From assembly GCA_900318085.1 (NCBI GenBank), contig ONJF01000004.1, positions 78,319 to 142,318 on the forward strand: 64,000 nt of DNA, given 5' to 3'. Shown here in pieces: positions 43,570 through 54,524 of the stretch (its first letter is position 1; each line of letters starts with the position of its first letter). The notes under the pieces are model-generated. The model did no database searches. It saw only the letters and a list, made by a program, of their open reading frames with translations, and was not told the DNA's origin. The DNA comes from an uncultured Bacteroidales bacterium. Lineage in GTDB: Bacteria > Bacteroidota > Bacteroidia > Bacteroidales > F082. Made by a program: the position numbers and the translations under genes.

Positions 43570-44613
43570 ATGAAAAGATTCTCCAAAACCCTGGCTGCAG
43601 CATTGATCATTGTTGCAACAGCGGCAGCCTTCATGGTTGGTTGTAAGAAAGAACAGATGCCCCAAGCCATTGAAGCAAGGGAAGACGAGGCCACGCTTGC
43701 CCGCATCATGGACTTCAAGTGCCAGCTGGAAGCTGTCGAAGCAACACCCAACGAAAAGACGGCCGCATATATGAGCGTTGCCGATGCCGTATGGAACATC
43801 GAGGCCCTGTTCAACTACACCTATGCCTATCCTGGCTATTCCTATGGGCAGACGATATGCTGCGACACCACGCTATACATGCCAGTATGCACCAATGACT
43901 CTGTATCGCTTGCCGACCTGTATGTTTTCAACTGCCAGATGTACGATGCTGTACTAATGCTATACCAAGCCGCTTTGTTGGACAACAAGCAGTTCATCAT
44001 CCTTGATGTGGAGGCGGGCGAGCGCAATGGCAATCACCTAGCCATCGAGATACACACTCTTCAGGGAAGCATGAAGGGTGAACAGCCCGACCCCGACCAG
44101 CCGCACCCTTGGAGGCCTTTTATGGACGATGGTGTACTGTGGTACTACGGTGAAGATTATGAGAACAGCAATGGTTTTCCAGCTGATGCGGCGGACACGT
44201 TGACGGGGATGCTGAATGCGAATCTGGTATCTATAGCTCCAGAGGGATATGAATATGTCTATATCGGGGTTATGAACAAATATACTGTATTGGGCGAGAA
44301 CCATCCAAATCCGACTTCAGGATACACCAGTGTCAGTCCACGCTACTGCGAGTTCTTCAAGGAAAATCCCACGGCGCAAGACTACTGGCTGAATTCGGAT
44401 CAAATGAACTACTATTATTTTGGGGAGCGTCACCTTGTGTTGAACATCCTGCCCAATAGGGGCACTCTTCCCGTACCATCTGACCATTGCTTGTTCCGAG
44501 TTGTTGTAAGTGACGGGAAAGACAACACTTCGATAGGACATTATACTACAGCATTCTACGGGATTCCGCTTCTAGTCTCCCAAGAAAGTCTCCACAAAGA
44601 GATCTTCCAATAA
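43570..44613 (+). CDS. Lipoprotein of unknown function
   Basis: 347 residues; signal and lipobox in AAFMVGCKKEQ. A helical N-terminal segment (about 30-90: EDEATLARIMDFKCQLEAVEATPNEK) precedes CCDTTLYMPVCTND, a mixed region with MYDAVLMLYQAALLDNKQFI, and a C-terminal part with repeated Tyr/Asn. Several cysteines (ICCDT, PVCTND, FNCQM) may form disulfides. It precedes the damaged sorting-domain gene by 17 bp on the same strand and could be cotranscribed. I do not recognise a family. Confidence 0.7.
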   Translation: MKRFSKTLAAALIIVATAAAFMVGCKKEQMPQAIEAREDEATLARIMDFKCQLEAVEATPNEKTAAYMSVADAVWNIEALFNYTYAYPGYSYGQTICCDTTLYMPVCTNDSVSLADLYVFNCQMYDAVLMLYQAALLDNKQFIILDVEAGERNGNHLAIEIHTLQGSMKGEQPDPDQPHPWRPFMDDGVLWYYGEDYENSNGFPADAADTLTGMLNANLVSIAPEGYEYVYIGVMNKYTVLGENHPNPTSGYTSVSPRYCEFFKENPTAQDYWLNSDQMNYYYFGERHLVLNILPNRGTLPVPSDHCLFRVVVSDGKDNTSIGHYTTAFYGIPLLVSQESLHKEIFQ

Positions 44614-44630
44614 CAAAACATTTTGTCGCT

Positions 44631-46048
44631 ATGAAAAGGAAACTTGTCATAATAATGGTCTTGCTGATCCTGTGCCAAAGCCTCTTCTCCCAGGAATGGA
44701 CGGTCCAGATAGAGACGGGAAACACATGGGCCCTCAATGATGTCATATCGGTTGACGATGGCGAGTCGGCACTTTGCATGGGTTGTACGTCCAACAAACA
44801 TGGGCTGTTGGTGAAAGTCGACAAGGACGGCGAGCACATCGACAGGCTAGTACACCCACAGGGCATGATACTCAACTATTTCAGCGCCGTGGAGCTTAAC
44901 GATGGAAACTACATGGTATTCGGCGTGTGCGATGACAGCCTATGTGACCCACACTACCAAAGATATATCCGCGTGGATGTCTTCGACAGCGAATTGGAGC
45001 CGATAAACTCGAGAACTTTCAGTGTTGAGGACGAAGCTTTCGATTGCTTTTATGTCATTTCAGGGATGTTGCTGAATTCCATCCTGTCCCCTTCGGGCAC
45101 AGTCATCCTTGCCGCCGCACCTGCCTACTATACCGAGCAGGAGTATTATCAGCGAGCCTTGCAGCTATACGAATTGGACGAAGAACTCAACATACTTGTC
45201 ATGAAGTCGCTTCCGACCTATTATGCCAGTTCCATCGAGGAAATCACCTACGAGCCGCATTCCGACAACTTGTTGATGGCTGTGGAAGGAGGTAATTTCC
45301 TGAGCTCCACAGGTGCGCCAGGGATATATGTGGTCGACATGAGTCTTGAGGTCATATCAAGGAAACATCTGAATAAGGTGCAAGGCGGATATGGATACGA
45401 AGTGGATCCCATTTATGAAATCTCCACCGACGGCAATTGGATAGACGACGACCGTTTGATACTTCACGCCAATAAAGTCCAGCTTAATCGCCGGACTACT
45501 TTCTATTACTCTTCCCTATACGTCATCGATTCGGCATTGAACGTGTACGGAGAATTGCGACTGCCACCCTACGACTCGACTGCATGGATGCCACGGGGTA
45601 CCAGCACGGCCTACATCGACGACACCACCATCTTTGCAATCACCTATTGTGCCGAATGGCTATATTCAGACATCTATCAGGCCAATGTGATCCTTGTGGA
45701 CAAGCATCTCAACCTTTTGGGGCGTAAGGCATTCAGGGATGACGAGTTCCTGTTCCGCCCAGGACAGCCCGCGGCTTTCAACGACGGCGGGTGCCTTGTG
45801 CCGATGCTCAAGCGGAGAGGGACGAATGAACCTGGTGACCCGGAGTTTCAAGGGATGCTGATGAAGTTCAGAAGGGAGGACATCGAGATCACCTGGGACG
45901 TGGTTCAGGAAAACACCGCAACATCACTACTTTCGCCCTATCCCACCTTATTACCGTGGACACACATACCCTTGATGCGGGCCTGTATGTCTACAAGCTG
46001 CTTGACGGCAACCGTGAGGTGGCCAATGGGAAATTCGTAAAGGAATAA
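44631..46048 (+). pseudogene. Secreted protein with damaged T9SS sorting domain
   Basis: Signal peptide MKRKLVIIMVLLILCQSLFS, then about 400 residues of beta-rich sequence in repeating blocks (NYMVFGVCDDS; GNWIDDDRLILHANKV), probably a propeller. The frame ends after SLLSPYPT with a nonsense-like tail to 46040. In another frame the DNA continues ITVDTHTLDAGLYVYKLLDG and NREVANGKFVKE to TAA at 46048, the end of a type A sorting domain. The middle of the domain is missing, so a frameshifting deletion at about 45950 has destroyed the export tag. The product, if made, would stay in the periplasm. Confidence 0.75.
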
Positions 46049-46061
46049 AGGAAACAGCATT

Positions 46062-47835
46062 AATACCAAGACTCATAATATCGTCACCTCAAATAATTTG
46101 CAGAATTTGTCGTATGGTTACGATAATTTTGGTAATTTAGCCAGCCGGAAGGACAACCTCCGTAACCTTGAGGAGACCTTCCACTACGACAAGATGAACC
46201 GTTTGACCGACATATACCTTGGCACGACGCACAGCCAGATCGTCTATGACCCGCTGGGCCGAATGACCACGAAGCAGGCCGACGGGGAGACCGTGTTTGC
46301 CAATGCCGCATTCGCCGCAGCCCAAGGGCAGCCCGCCCGTCTTGGCCACCCAAGAGATCACCTACACGGGCTTCGATAAGGTGAAGACCATCACCGAAGG
46401 CAACAACACGCTGGAATACGCGTATGGCTACGACCGGCAGCGCATCCGCATGGTGGAGAACGTAGGAGACATAACGCGAACAAAGGACTATGTGGGCGTC
46501 TGCGAGTACATTGCCGAGGACGACGGGGAAAACACCACAGAAAAGACGCTTACTTACCTTGTAGGCCCCTATGGCGTGTTCGCCGTAGTAGAACAACTGA
46601 ACAGCGAGGAAAGCATGCACTACATACTGAAAGACCACCTTGGCTCGTGGACCACGATAACCGATGCGGAAGGCAACGTGGAGCAGGAGCTGAGCTTCGA
46701 CGCATGGGGCAACCTGCGCAACCCCGCGACATGGAGCGGTGGTTTCTCTGGCGCGCCCATGTTCGACCGCGGCTTCACGGGCCATGAGCACATGACGGCC
46801 TTCGGCCTCATCAACATGAACGGTCGATGCTACGATCCTTTGACCAGCAGTTTCCTCTCGGTGGATGCCTACGTGCAGGACCCGACCAGTGCCCAGGCGT
46901 TCAACAGATATGCCTACTGTGCTCACAACCCGCTTCGCTACACCGACCCGACAGGATGGTACGCCGACGGATATGGTCGCCAACCCCAGCCGCAGTGCTA
47001 CGACCCCACGACCCGATACCATTCCGACGACCCCAACGACATGCTTTGGGGAAGGAGCGTGCATCCTTGGGGAAATAGTTCTTCGGGGGTTGTCAATGGA
47101 ACGGCCGTGACGGAAACGGGGTATACACAGGGAAATAATCCAAGCAATGAATACGGTGGAGTAGGCGGTTGGGTACAAAACAAAAAAACAGGAGAGATTT
47201 ATTATGATGAAAGGGCGACTGTTTCTACCTCAGGTTTTCTTGGAGTGACCTATGTTTCTGGTAATGATTATTATGGTTTGTTGGGTGACCATTACTCACT
47301 TGATACAGAACAAGGTAGATTTTGGAAAGACATCTATGATGCCTTAATTAAATTTGTTGAAGATTCAAGAGTATACGACCCTTGGAATCCTAATGTTGCA
47401 CCTAATAGTACAGTTGATTTTTCCAATGTGACTTCCTGGATTAGTATTAATGGAGTTATTGAACAAAGTCAAAATCTGCATATTTACAAAAACAATAATA
47501 CGCATTTAACTATAGATGATGTGTTAGGAATACTTACTTCATGTAATGTTGGTAGACTAGATGATTATGGTCAACTAAATAATGAAAAAGCGATGCAAGC
47601 TAGTTTCGGAGGTTGGGGTACTGCATATCCCTACTATGGCAAATCATACTTCACAGATGATCCTATCCCTATTCGTTCAATAGGCAGTAATCTTCCTAAA
47701 GGATACCCTTTAAACTTTAGTCATAATGGATTTGCCGTTGCTTATGTTCATTTTCTAAATAAGGAGTCTAGAGAATACACAAAAATACAATGGTGTAGAA
47801 TTTTCGGCTATACATATCGACCAAATAAACCATAA
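46062..47835 (+). pseudogene. RHS-core fragment with C-terminal toxin-like domain
   Basis: Begins mid-repeat (NLSYGYDNFGNLASRKDN; FHYDKMNRLTDIYLG), so the large N-terminal RHS shell is absent. At about 46340 a 26-bp deletion relative to the sister copy at 48840-49184 shifts frame. The second frame (start at 46297 if translated separately) carries YLVGPYGVFAVVEQ, ILKDHLGSWTTITDAEGNVE, the core end FTGHEHMTAFGLINMNGRCYDP and AYCAHNPLRYTDPTGWYADGYG. After DPTGW the sequence turns AT-rich and becomes a variable C-terminal domain of about 250 residues (GLLGDHYSLDTEQGRFWKDI ... YTYRPNKP), in the position of RHS toxin tips. Toxin activity is inferred from position only. Confidence 0.75.
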
Positions 47836-47864
47836 TTAGTTAAACTTGTAACAATAAAGATAGT

Positions 47865-48806
47865 ATGAATAGAAATGTCATGTTTTTGATTTTATCATTC
47901 ATGGTCAGCTCTTTATTTGGCGGGTGTTCAGTAAGCCATTCCGCCATTAATCCTATAATAAGAGCCACATTAAGTAAGTTAATACAAAGCAGGTATGATA
48001 ATACTTGTAATTATCCAAAGACAATCGACGAGTTTGTTTCTTACACTGAAAAACATGACAGTTGGAAATACCAGCCAATAAAAGACAGCCTTCAAACCAC
48101 TTTGACATTTTTTAAGGAAGAAAGAAAAAACATCACATGGAATTTCAGTTACCCTACTGTAACGGCAATGGATTTAACCATACTCTATTATGATGACACC
48201 ATTTATAGAAAAACAGACAAATTACTCTTCCCTGGTCTTGATGTTTCTTTGTATTCATATAATTGGTATCACCTTGAATATCCAGACTCTATCGAGGAAT
48301 TAATTGCTTATGATTCATTGTCTCATTGTTTGCATCAAGGATTCTTTCAATGCTGCGATGAAACATTTGATTACCTTTTGAAAAACAAGGACAAAATAGT
48401 ATGGAGGAAAGGAGATGGAGATATTTTGATTATGGCTGGTGATGATACTATCGCTTTTCAAGGTGATGATTCTCAGATTCAGTATTGTGACGATTCAGTT
48501 TTTTCTAATAAAACAGTTTTCCGTTTTTTTGATGTATCTGGAAAATATGCCTATTCTGAAGAATTAGAAAAAAACTTAAAAACAAGACTGACAATTCTTA
48601 GAGAGAAATATATAAATGCTTCACAAGAAGAAACTAATTGGCATATTTTGGAATACTATCCAGAAATCGGTTTGCGACCATTTTGTAAAAATGACGATAT
48701 TCAATTGGATACCAAATGGTTCCAAGAAATTGAAACTCTTCTTTATCAGTTCTGTTCTGAATATGATTTTGGGAAGGTGGTTTTTGTAGTCCCCCGCATA
48801 CAATAA
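47865..48806 (+). CDS. Lipoprotein, possible immunity partner of RHS tip
   Basis: 313 residues, lipobox in SSLFGGCSVSHS. AT-rich like the preceding toxin-like tip and unlike the flanks. Two internal segments look like a duplication (RYDNTCNYPKTIDEFVSYTEKHD... and YNWYHLEYPDSIEELIAYDSL...), each followed by an KDK/KNI...TW or IVWRKGDGD strand. It lies 29 bp after the tip and before a second RHS fragment, the usual place of an immunity gene. A lipoprotein would suit protection in the periplasm. No family recognised. Confidence 0.6.
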   Translation: MNRNVMFLILSFMVSSLFGGCSVSHSAINPIIRATLSKLIQSRYDNTCNYPKTIDEFVSYTEKHDSWKYQPIKDSLQTTLTFFKEERKNITWNFSYPTVTAMDLTILYYDDTIYRKTDKLLFPGLDVSLYSYNWYHLEYPDSIEELIAYDSLSHCLHQGFFQCCDETFDYLLKNKDKIVWRKGDGDILIMAGDDTIAFQGDDSQIQYCDDSVFSNKTVFRFFDVSGKYAYSEELEKNLKTRLTILREKYINASQEETNWHILEYYPEIGLRPFCKNDDIQLDTKWFQEIETLLYQFCSEYDFGKVVFVVPRIQ

Positions 48807-48839
48807 TTGAAAAACCATAAATGTGAAAAAATTATCAAC

Positions 48840-49184
48840 ATGAACCGCCTGACCGACATATACCTTGGCACGACGCACAGCCAGATTGTCTATGACCCGC
48901 TGGGCCGAATGACCACGAAGCAGGCCGACGGGGAGACCGTGTTTGCCAATGCCGCATTCGCCGCAGCCCAAGGGCAGCCCGCCCGTGCCGAGACGGCCGA
49001 GGGCGTGTTCCCCTCGGCCACCCAAGAGATCACCTACACGGGCTTCGACAAGGTGAAGACCATCGCCGAAGGCGGCAACACGCTGGCCTACACCTACGGC
49101 TACGACCGCCAACGCATCTTCATGGAAGAACACGCCAACGGTGTGGAACGTTCCATGCGATATGTTGGTGGATGTGAGTTATAA
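48840..49184 (+). pseudogene. Second RHS-core fragment
   Basis: From MNRLTDIYLGTTHSQIVYDP through GQPARAETAEGVFPSATQEI and YGYDRQRIFMEEHANG to a stop after RYVGGCEL. Nearly identical at the DNA level to 46192-46500 of the first fragment, but with the 26 bp missing there. It forms a direct repeat flanking the toxin/immunity insert. Confidence 0.8.
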
Positions 49185-49278
49185 TGTATAACCAGAATTG
49201 GGAGCATGAGTTAAGGTGAAAAATGAGGTAGCATGATTTTTGTAGGGTTTTGGCATTGAATACGATGTTTACGCTAAA

Positions 49279-49359
49279 CTGGTAGAGACACGATTAACCG
49301 CGTCTCTAACAGCCCGATACCGCACAGCAGAACCGTCAAACCTTGGCGGTGCTTTTTAT
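49279..49359. repeat. Diverged copy of palindrome-plus-terminator segment
   Basis: CTGGTAGAGACACGATTAAC... with imperfect mirror CGCGTCTCTAACAG, then ACCGTCAAACCTTGGCGGT and a T run. Aligns over its length with 40600-40680. The minus-strand TrmH-family gene ends inside the T run. Confidence 0.7.
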
Positions 49360-50111
49360 TTGTCTTCCAAGAATTCAGGATGCAACTGGAAAAATTTCCG
49401 GTCGTATTGCCTGATGCGGCTCAATGAACGACGCGTCCACACGAGACGCACGGCATCGCGTTCTTCTTCCGTGAGGTGCCAGTCAATGTCAGTGGAGGCA
49501 TGAAGACGATTCGTCAACGAATACAGCAACAAGGCTGCCGAAACGCTGATGTTGTAGCTCTCCGTGAAGCCATACATCGGGATGCGCACATGCATGTCGG
49601 CATGCTCGACGGCATAATCGGAAAGGCCAAGCTTCTCAGTACCGAAGACCAAAGCGATAGGTTGGTCTAAAGGAAGTGTTTCGGGCGTGAAATCGTCGCG
49701 ATGCGGACAGGTGGCCACAATCTTATAGCCTTGCTCATGAAGACGTTCGTAGGCTTCCGGCGTGTTGAACGCATTACTCTCGTAATAATTCAAGTTCAGC
49801 CACTTGGTGCTGCCCAACACCACATCCGGATTGACATCGTAATGGTTGTTGTTTTCGACGATGTGGATGTCCTGTATGCCACGAAGGTCGCAAGTACGCA
49901 ACACCGCGCTGGCGTTGTGCGGCTGGAAGATATCCTCCAAAACGACCGTGATATGCCGAGTACGGTATTCGAGAATCTCTTCAAAACGCTGCCTTCGCTC
50001 GTCGGTAATGAAGGGCGTCAGGAACTCAAGCATGGCGGCATCGCGGGCGGCATCCTGCTGCAATTCAATGTCCTGAGTCTCTCTTCCGTCGTATACTATA
50101 GACTTCTTCAT
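49356..50111 (-). CDS. TrmH-family RNA 2'-O-methyltransferase
   Basis: SPOUT-class SAM-dependent methylase, probably acting on tRNA or rRNA ribose. 251 residues from MKKSIVYDGRETQDIE (50111); a longer frame extends upstream through a palindromic element and is not supported. Motif 1 in VVLEDIFQPHNASAVLRTCD, motif 2 PIALVFGTEKLGLSD, motif 3 IPMYGFTESYNISVSAALLLYSL give the knotted SAM site. The C-terminal extension (WHLTEEERDAVRLVWTRRSL) is typical of the TrmH/tRNA Gm18 group. TAGTTTTG at 50142-50135 may be the promoter. Confidence 0.9.
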   Translation of the reverse strand: MKKSIVYDGRETQDIELQQDAARDAAMLEFLTPFITDERRQRFEEILEYRTRHITVVLEDIFQPHNASAVLRTCDLRGIQDIHIVENNNHYDVNPDVVLGSTKWLNLNYYESNAFNTPEAYERLHEQGYKIVATCPHRDDFTPETLPLDQPIALVFGTEKLGLSDYAVEHADMHVRIPMYGFTESYNISVSAALLLYSLTNRLHASTDIDWHLTEEERDAVRLVWTRRSLSRIRQYDRKFFQLHPEFLEDK

Positions 50112-50156
50112 GAAGATTGTATTAAGGAACTGTTCAAAACTAAACTTCAATATCAT

Positions 50157-50277
50157 TTGACGCGGGACACGGGACTTTTTACCCTGACCACTGACCCAAA
50201 CCCTGACCACCCCACCTTGGGTGAAACGGGTCATGGTCATGGTCAGTGGTCATGGTCAAATAATAGTCTCGCGTCAA
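50157..50277. repeat. Palindromic MITE-like element
   Basis: Ends TTGACGCG (50157-50164) and CGCGTCAA (50270-50277) are inverted. Inside, CCCTGACCACTGACCC on the left answers GGGTCATGGTCATGGTCAG on the right around CCACCTTGGG. About 121 bp between two divergent genes. Related sequence at 30816-30870. Confidence 0.65.
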
Positions 50278-50351
50278 TATGCAAGCCAAATATGCTCATT
50301 TACTTATTATAACGGAATGCAAAAATACGAAAAAAGAAAAAATTGCAAAAA

Positions 50352-50386
50352 TTTGGTCAAAGGTATGCCGAAAAAGCGTACTTTTG
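50352..50386 (+). promoter_or_regulatory. Promoter for TPR protein
   Basis: TTTG (50352-50355), 23 bp, TACTTTTG (50379-50386), 20 bp before the ATG. Confidence 0.6.
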
Positions 50387-50406
50387 CAGCCAAATTTTGA
50401 ATCGAT

Positions 50407-51138
50407 ATGGCAAAACAGAACACAAAACAAGGAGACGAAAGACTCGAAAACGTCGAATCAGCATTAAGCAAAACCGAACTTTGGATTGAAAACAACCAGA
50501 AGATCCTGTGGATCATCCTTATCGCCCTGTTGGTTATCGGTGTGGGCATTTTCTTCATCAACAAATACAAGAAGGAGCGCAACGAGAAGGCCATGAACCA
50601 AAGCTTCCCCCAAGAGATTGCCTTTGAAGAGCAGGCCACCAAAGCTGTTGACTTCGCCTCATATTATGTAGAGAATGAAAACTACGCCACCGCTTTGAAC
50701 GGCGACGGAGAGAATGTCGGCCTCCTCGACATCGTCAACACCTACGGCTCGACGAAGGCTGGCAAGCTGGCTGCCTACTATGCTGGCGTGTGCTATGTGA
50801 AGCAAGGCAACTACAATGAAGCCATCGAGTATCTGAAGAAATACACCAACGACGACAAAGTGTTGGCCCCCATGGCCTTGGGGCTTATCGGCGACTGCTA
50901 CATGCAACTAGGCGACCAAGACAATGCCGTTTCCTACTACGAGAAGTCGACCAAGAAGAACCCCAACGAGTTCACCACTCCTATGTTCCTTCAAAAGTTG
51001 GGTATGACTTACGAAATCATGGGCAACAACGCCAAAGCCTTGGAGACCTACAAGTCTCTGAAGAAAGACTTCCCGAACAGCAACGAGGCCTTCGAGATCA
51101 GCAAGAATATCGCTTACCTCGAGCAGAAGATGAAATAA
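50407..51138 (+). CDS. Membrane-anchored tetratricopeptide repeat protein
   Basis: 243 residues. N-terminal charged region (about 1-30), one membrane helix ILWIILIALLVIGVGIFFI (about 34-52), then TPR-like repeats on the periplasmic side: AAYYAGVCYVKQGNYNEAIEYL, MALGLIGDCYMQLGDQDNAVSYY, LQKLGMTYEIMGNNAKALETY. Resembles YfgM-like ancillary proteins of the envelope. Terminator at 51164-51194 separates it from fmt. Confidence 0.8.
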   Translation: MAKQNTKQGDERLENVESALSKTELWIENNQKILWIILIALLVIGVGIFFINKYKKERNEKAMNQSFPQEIAFEEQATKAVDFASYYVENENYATALNGDGENVGLLDIVNTYGSTKAGKLAAYYAGVCYVKQGNYNEAIEYLKKYTNDDKVLAPMALGLIGDCYMQLGDQDNAVSYYEKSTKKNPNEFTTPMFLQKLGMTYEIMGNNAKALETYKSLKKDFPNSNEAFEISKNIAYLEQKMK

Positions 51139-51163
51139 GGACAACCAAACAAGACAACATAAC

Positions 51164-51194
51164 ATCCTGGCTCTTCGGGGTCAGGATTTTTTTT
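51164..51194 (+). terminator. Terminator abutting the fmt start
   Basis: ATCCTGG (51164-51170) and TCAGGAT (51181-51187) close a hairpin, followed by T8 to 51194. Only 7 bp separate the T run from the fmt ATG. Confidence 0.65.
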
Positions 51195-51201
51195 GACAGC
51201 C

Positions 51202-52173
51202 ATGGAAAACAACATCAGAATCGCCTATTTCGGCACACCCGAATTCGCTGCCTCGCAGCTTGAAGCCATCCTCAAAGCCGGCTATGAGGTCCCTGTCGTC
51301 GTCACCATGCCCGACAAACCTGCCGGGCGGGGACGCCAGATACAGTATTCCGACGTCAAGAAGACCGCGTTGGAGCATGGACTCCCCCTGCTGCAACCCG
51401 AGAAGCTGAAAGACCCGCTGTTTTTGGAGCAGTTGGCTTCCTACCAAGCCAATCTGTTTGTCGTGGTGGCGTTCAGGATGTTGCCTGCCGTGGTATGGCA
51501 GATGCCCGAGTTGGGTACCTTCAACCTCCATGCCTCGTTGCTGCCACAGTATCGTGGCGCGGCACCCATCAACTTCGCCATCATCAACGGAGAGACTGAG
51601 ACAGGCCTGACCACCTTTTTCCTCAACGAGGAAATCGACATGGGTGCCGTCATCATGCGCGAGAAAGTTGGCATCCGTCCCGACGAGACAGCAGGTGAAC
51701 TTCATGACGAGCTGATGGTGCTGGGCAACAAACTCGTGGTAGAGACCATCAAAAAGGTAGAGCAAGGTACCGTTGATCCCTTACCGCAAAAGCAACTAGC
51801 CGAAGGCCAATCACTAAAGCCTGCACCAAAAATCTCGAAAGAATTCTGCAACATCGACTGGAGCCAAGACCGTCTGACCATTTACAACCACATCCGCGGC
51901 CTCTCACCCTATCCTGCAGCGCACACCCAACTCATCTCGGAAATGGGAGAACGCATTGAAATGAAAGTCTTTAGCTCCGAAATGGAGGCCTGCCATCCCG
52001 ACATGCCTGTTGGGAGCGTTGTCACCGACAACAAGAAGTTCCTCAAAATAGCCATAAAAGACGGTTTCATCCACCTGACCCAAGTGCAGCAAGCCGGCAA
52101 AAAGGCCATGCCGATTTCAGATTTTTTGAGGGGAACTCGCCTAGATGGGCTTTGGAAAACGGTCACGAAATGA
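51202..52173 (+). CDS. fmt: Methionyl-tRNA formyltransferase
   Basis: Formylates Met-tRNA(fMet) with 10-formyl-THF for translation initiation. 323 residues from MENNIRIAYFGTPEFAASQL (ATG at 51202; a TTG three codons upstream falls in the terminator tail). Catalytic region FNLHASLLPQYRGAAPINFAI with the Asn/His pair, then ETGLTTFFLNEEIDMGAVI with the catalytic Asp. C-terminal tRNA-binding domain from about 205, starting ICNIDWSQDRLTIYNHIRGL. Typical length. Confidence 0.96.
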   Translation: MENNIRIAYFGTPEFAASQLEAILKAGYEVPVVVTMPDKPAGRGRQIQYSDVKKTALEHGLPLLQPEKLKDPLFLEQLASYQANLFVVVAFRMLPAVVWQMPELGTFNLHASLLPQYRGAAPINFAIINGETETGLTTFFLNEEIDMGAVIMREKVGIRPDETAGELHDELMVLGNKLVVETIKKVEQGTVDPLPQKQLAEGQSLKPAPKISKEFCNIDWSQDRLTIYNHIRGLSPYPAAHTQLISEMGERIEMKVFSSEMEACHPDMPVGSVVTDNKKFLKIAIKDGFIHLTQVQQAGKKAMPISDFLRGTRLDGLWKTVTK

Positions 52174-52244
52174 GCAAAATAGGCAGTTTTTCCCTTTTTT
52201 GTCCATTTTTTCGATAAAAATAATGCTTTTTTTCTCAAAAATGC

Positions 52245-52273
52245 TTGCATTATTCAAAAATACATTATTTTTG
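52245..52273 (+). promoter_or_regulatory. Promoter for HU gene
   Basis: TTG (52245-52247), 18 bp, TATTTTTG (52266-52273), 34 bp before the ATG. Confidence 0.55.
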
Positions 52274-52307
52274 TCGGGTAAAAGTTAAACCCTAATTTAA
52301 AATTACT

Positions 52308-52571
52308 ATGAATAAAGTAGAATTAATCGCTGCCGTGGCCGAAAAGGCTGGCATGACCAAAGTCGACGCAAGAAAGGCCGTCGATGCCATCGTCGAAGTT
52401 TCAAAAGCCGAACTGAAGAAGGACGGTAAGATCGCTCTCGTTGGTTTCGGTACCATGGGTGTGACCAAGCGTCCCGCCAGACAAGGCCGTAACCCCAGAA
52501 CGGGCAAGACCATTAAGATTGCCGCCAAGAAGGTCGTCAGATTCAAACCCGCAAAAGACATTCTGAAATAA
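52308..52571 (+). CDS. HU-family DNA-binding protein
   Basis: 87 residues, the small nucleoid protein that bends DNA as a dimer. MNKVELIAAVAEKAGMTKVD opens the helical body; the DNA-contacting arm reads VGFGTMGVTKRPARQGRNPR with the intercalating Pro in the RNPRTG turn; it ends RFKPAKDILK. Own promoter and strong terminator, so monocistronic and probably highly expressed. Confidence 0.95.
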   Translation: MNKVELIAAVAEKAGMTKVDARKAVDAIVEVSKAELKKDGKIALVGFGTMGVTKRPARQGRNPRTGKTIKIAAKKVVRFKPAKDILK

Positions 52572-52605
52572 TACAACTCATTTCAGGATCTAAAAAGAGC
52601 CGTCG

Positions 52606-54522
<1,917 letters not shown>

Positions 54523-54524
54523 AA

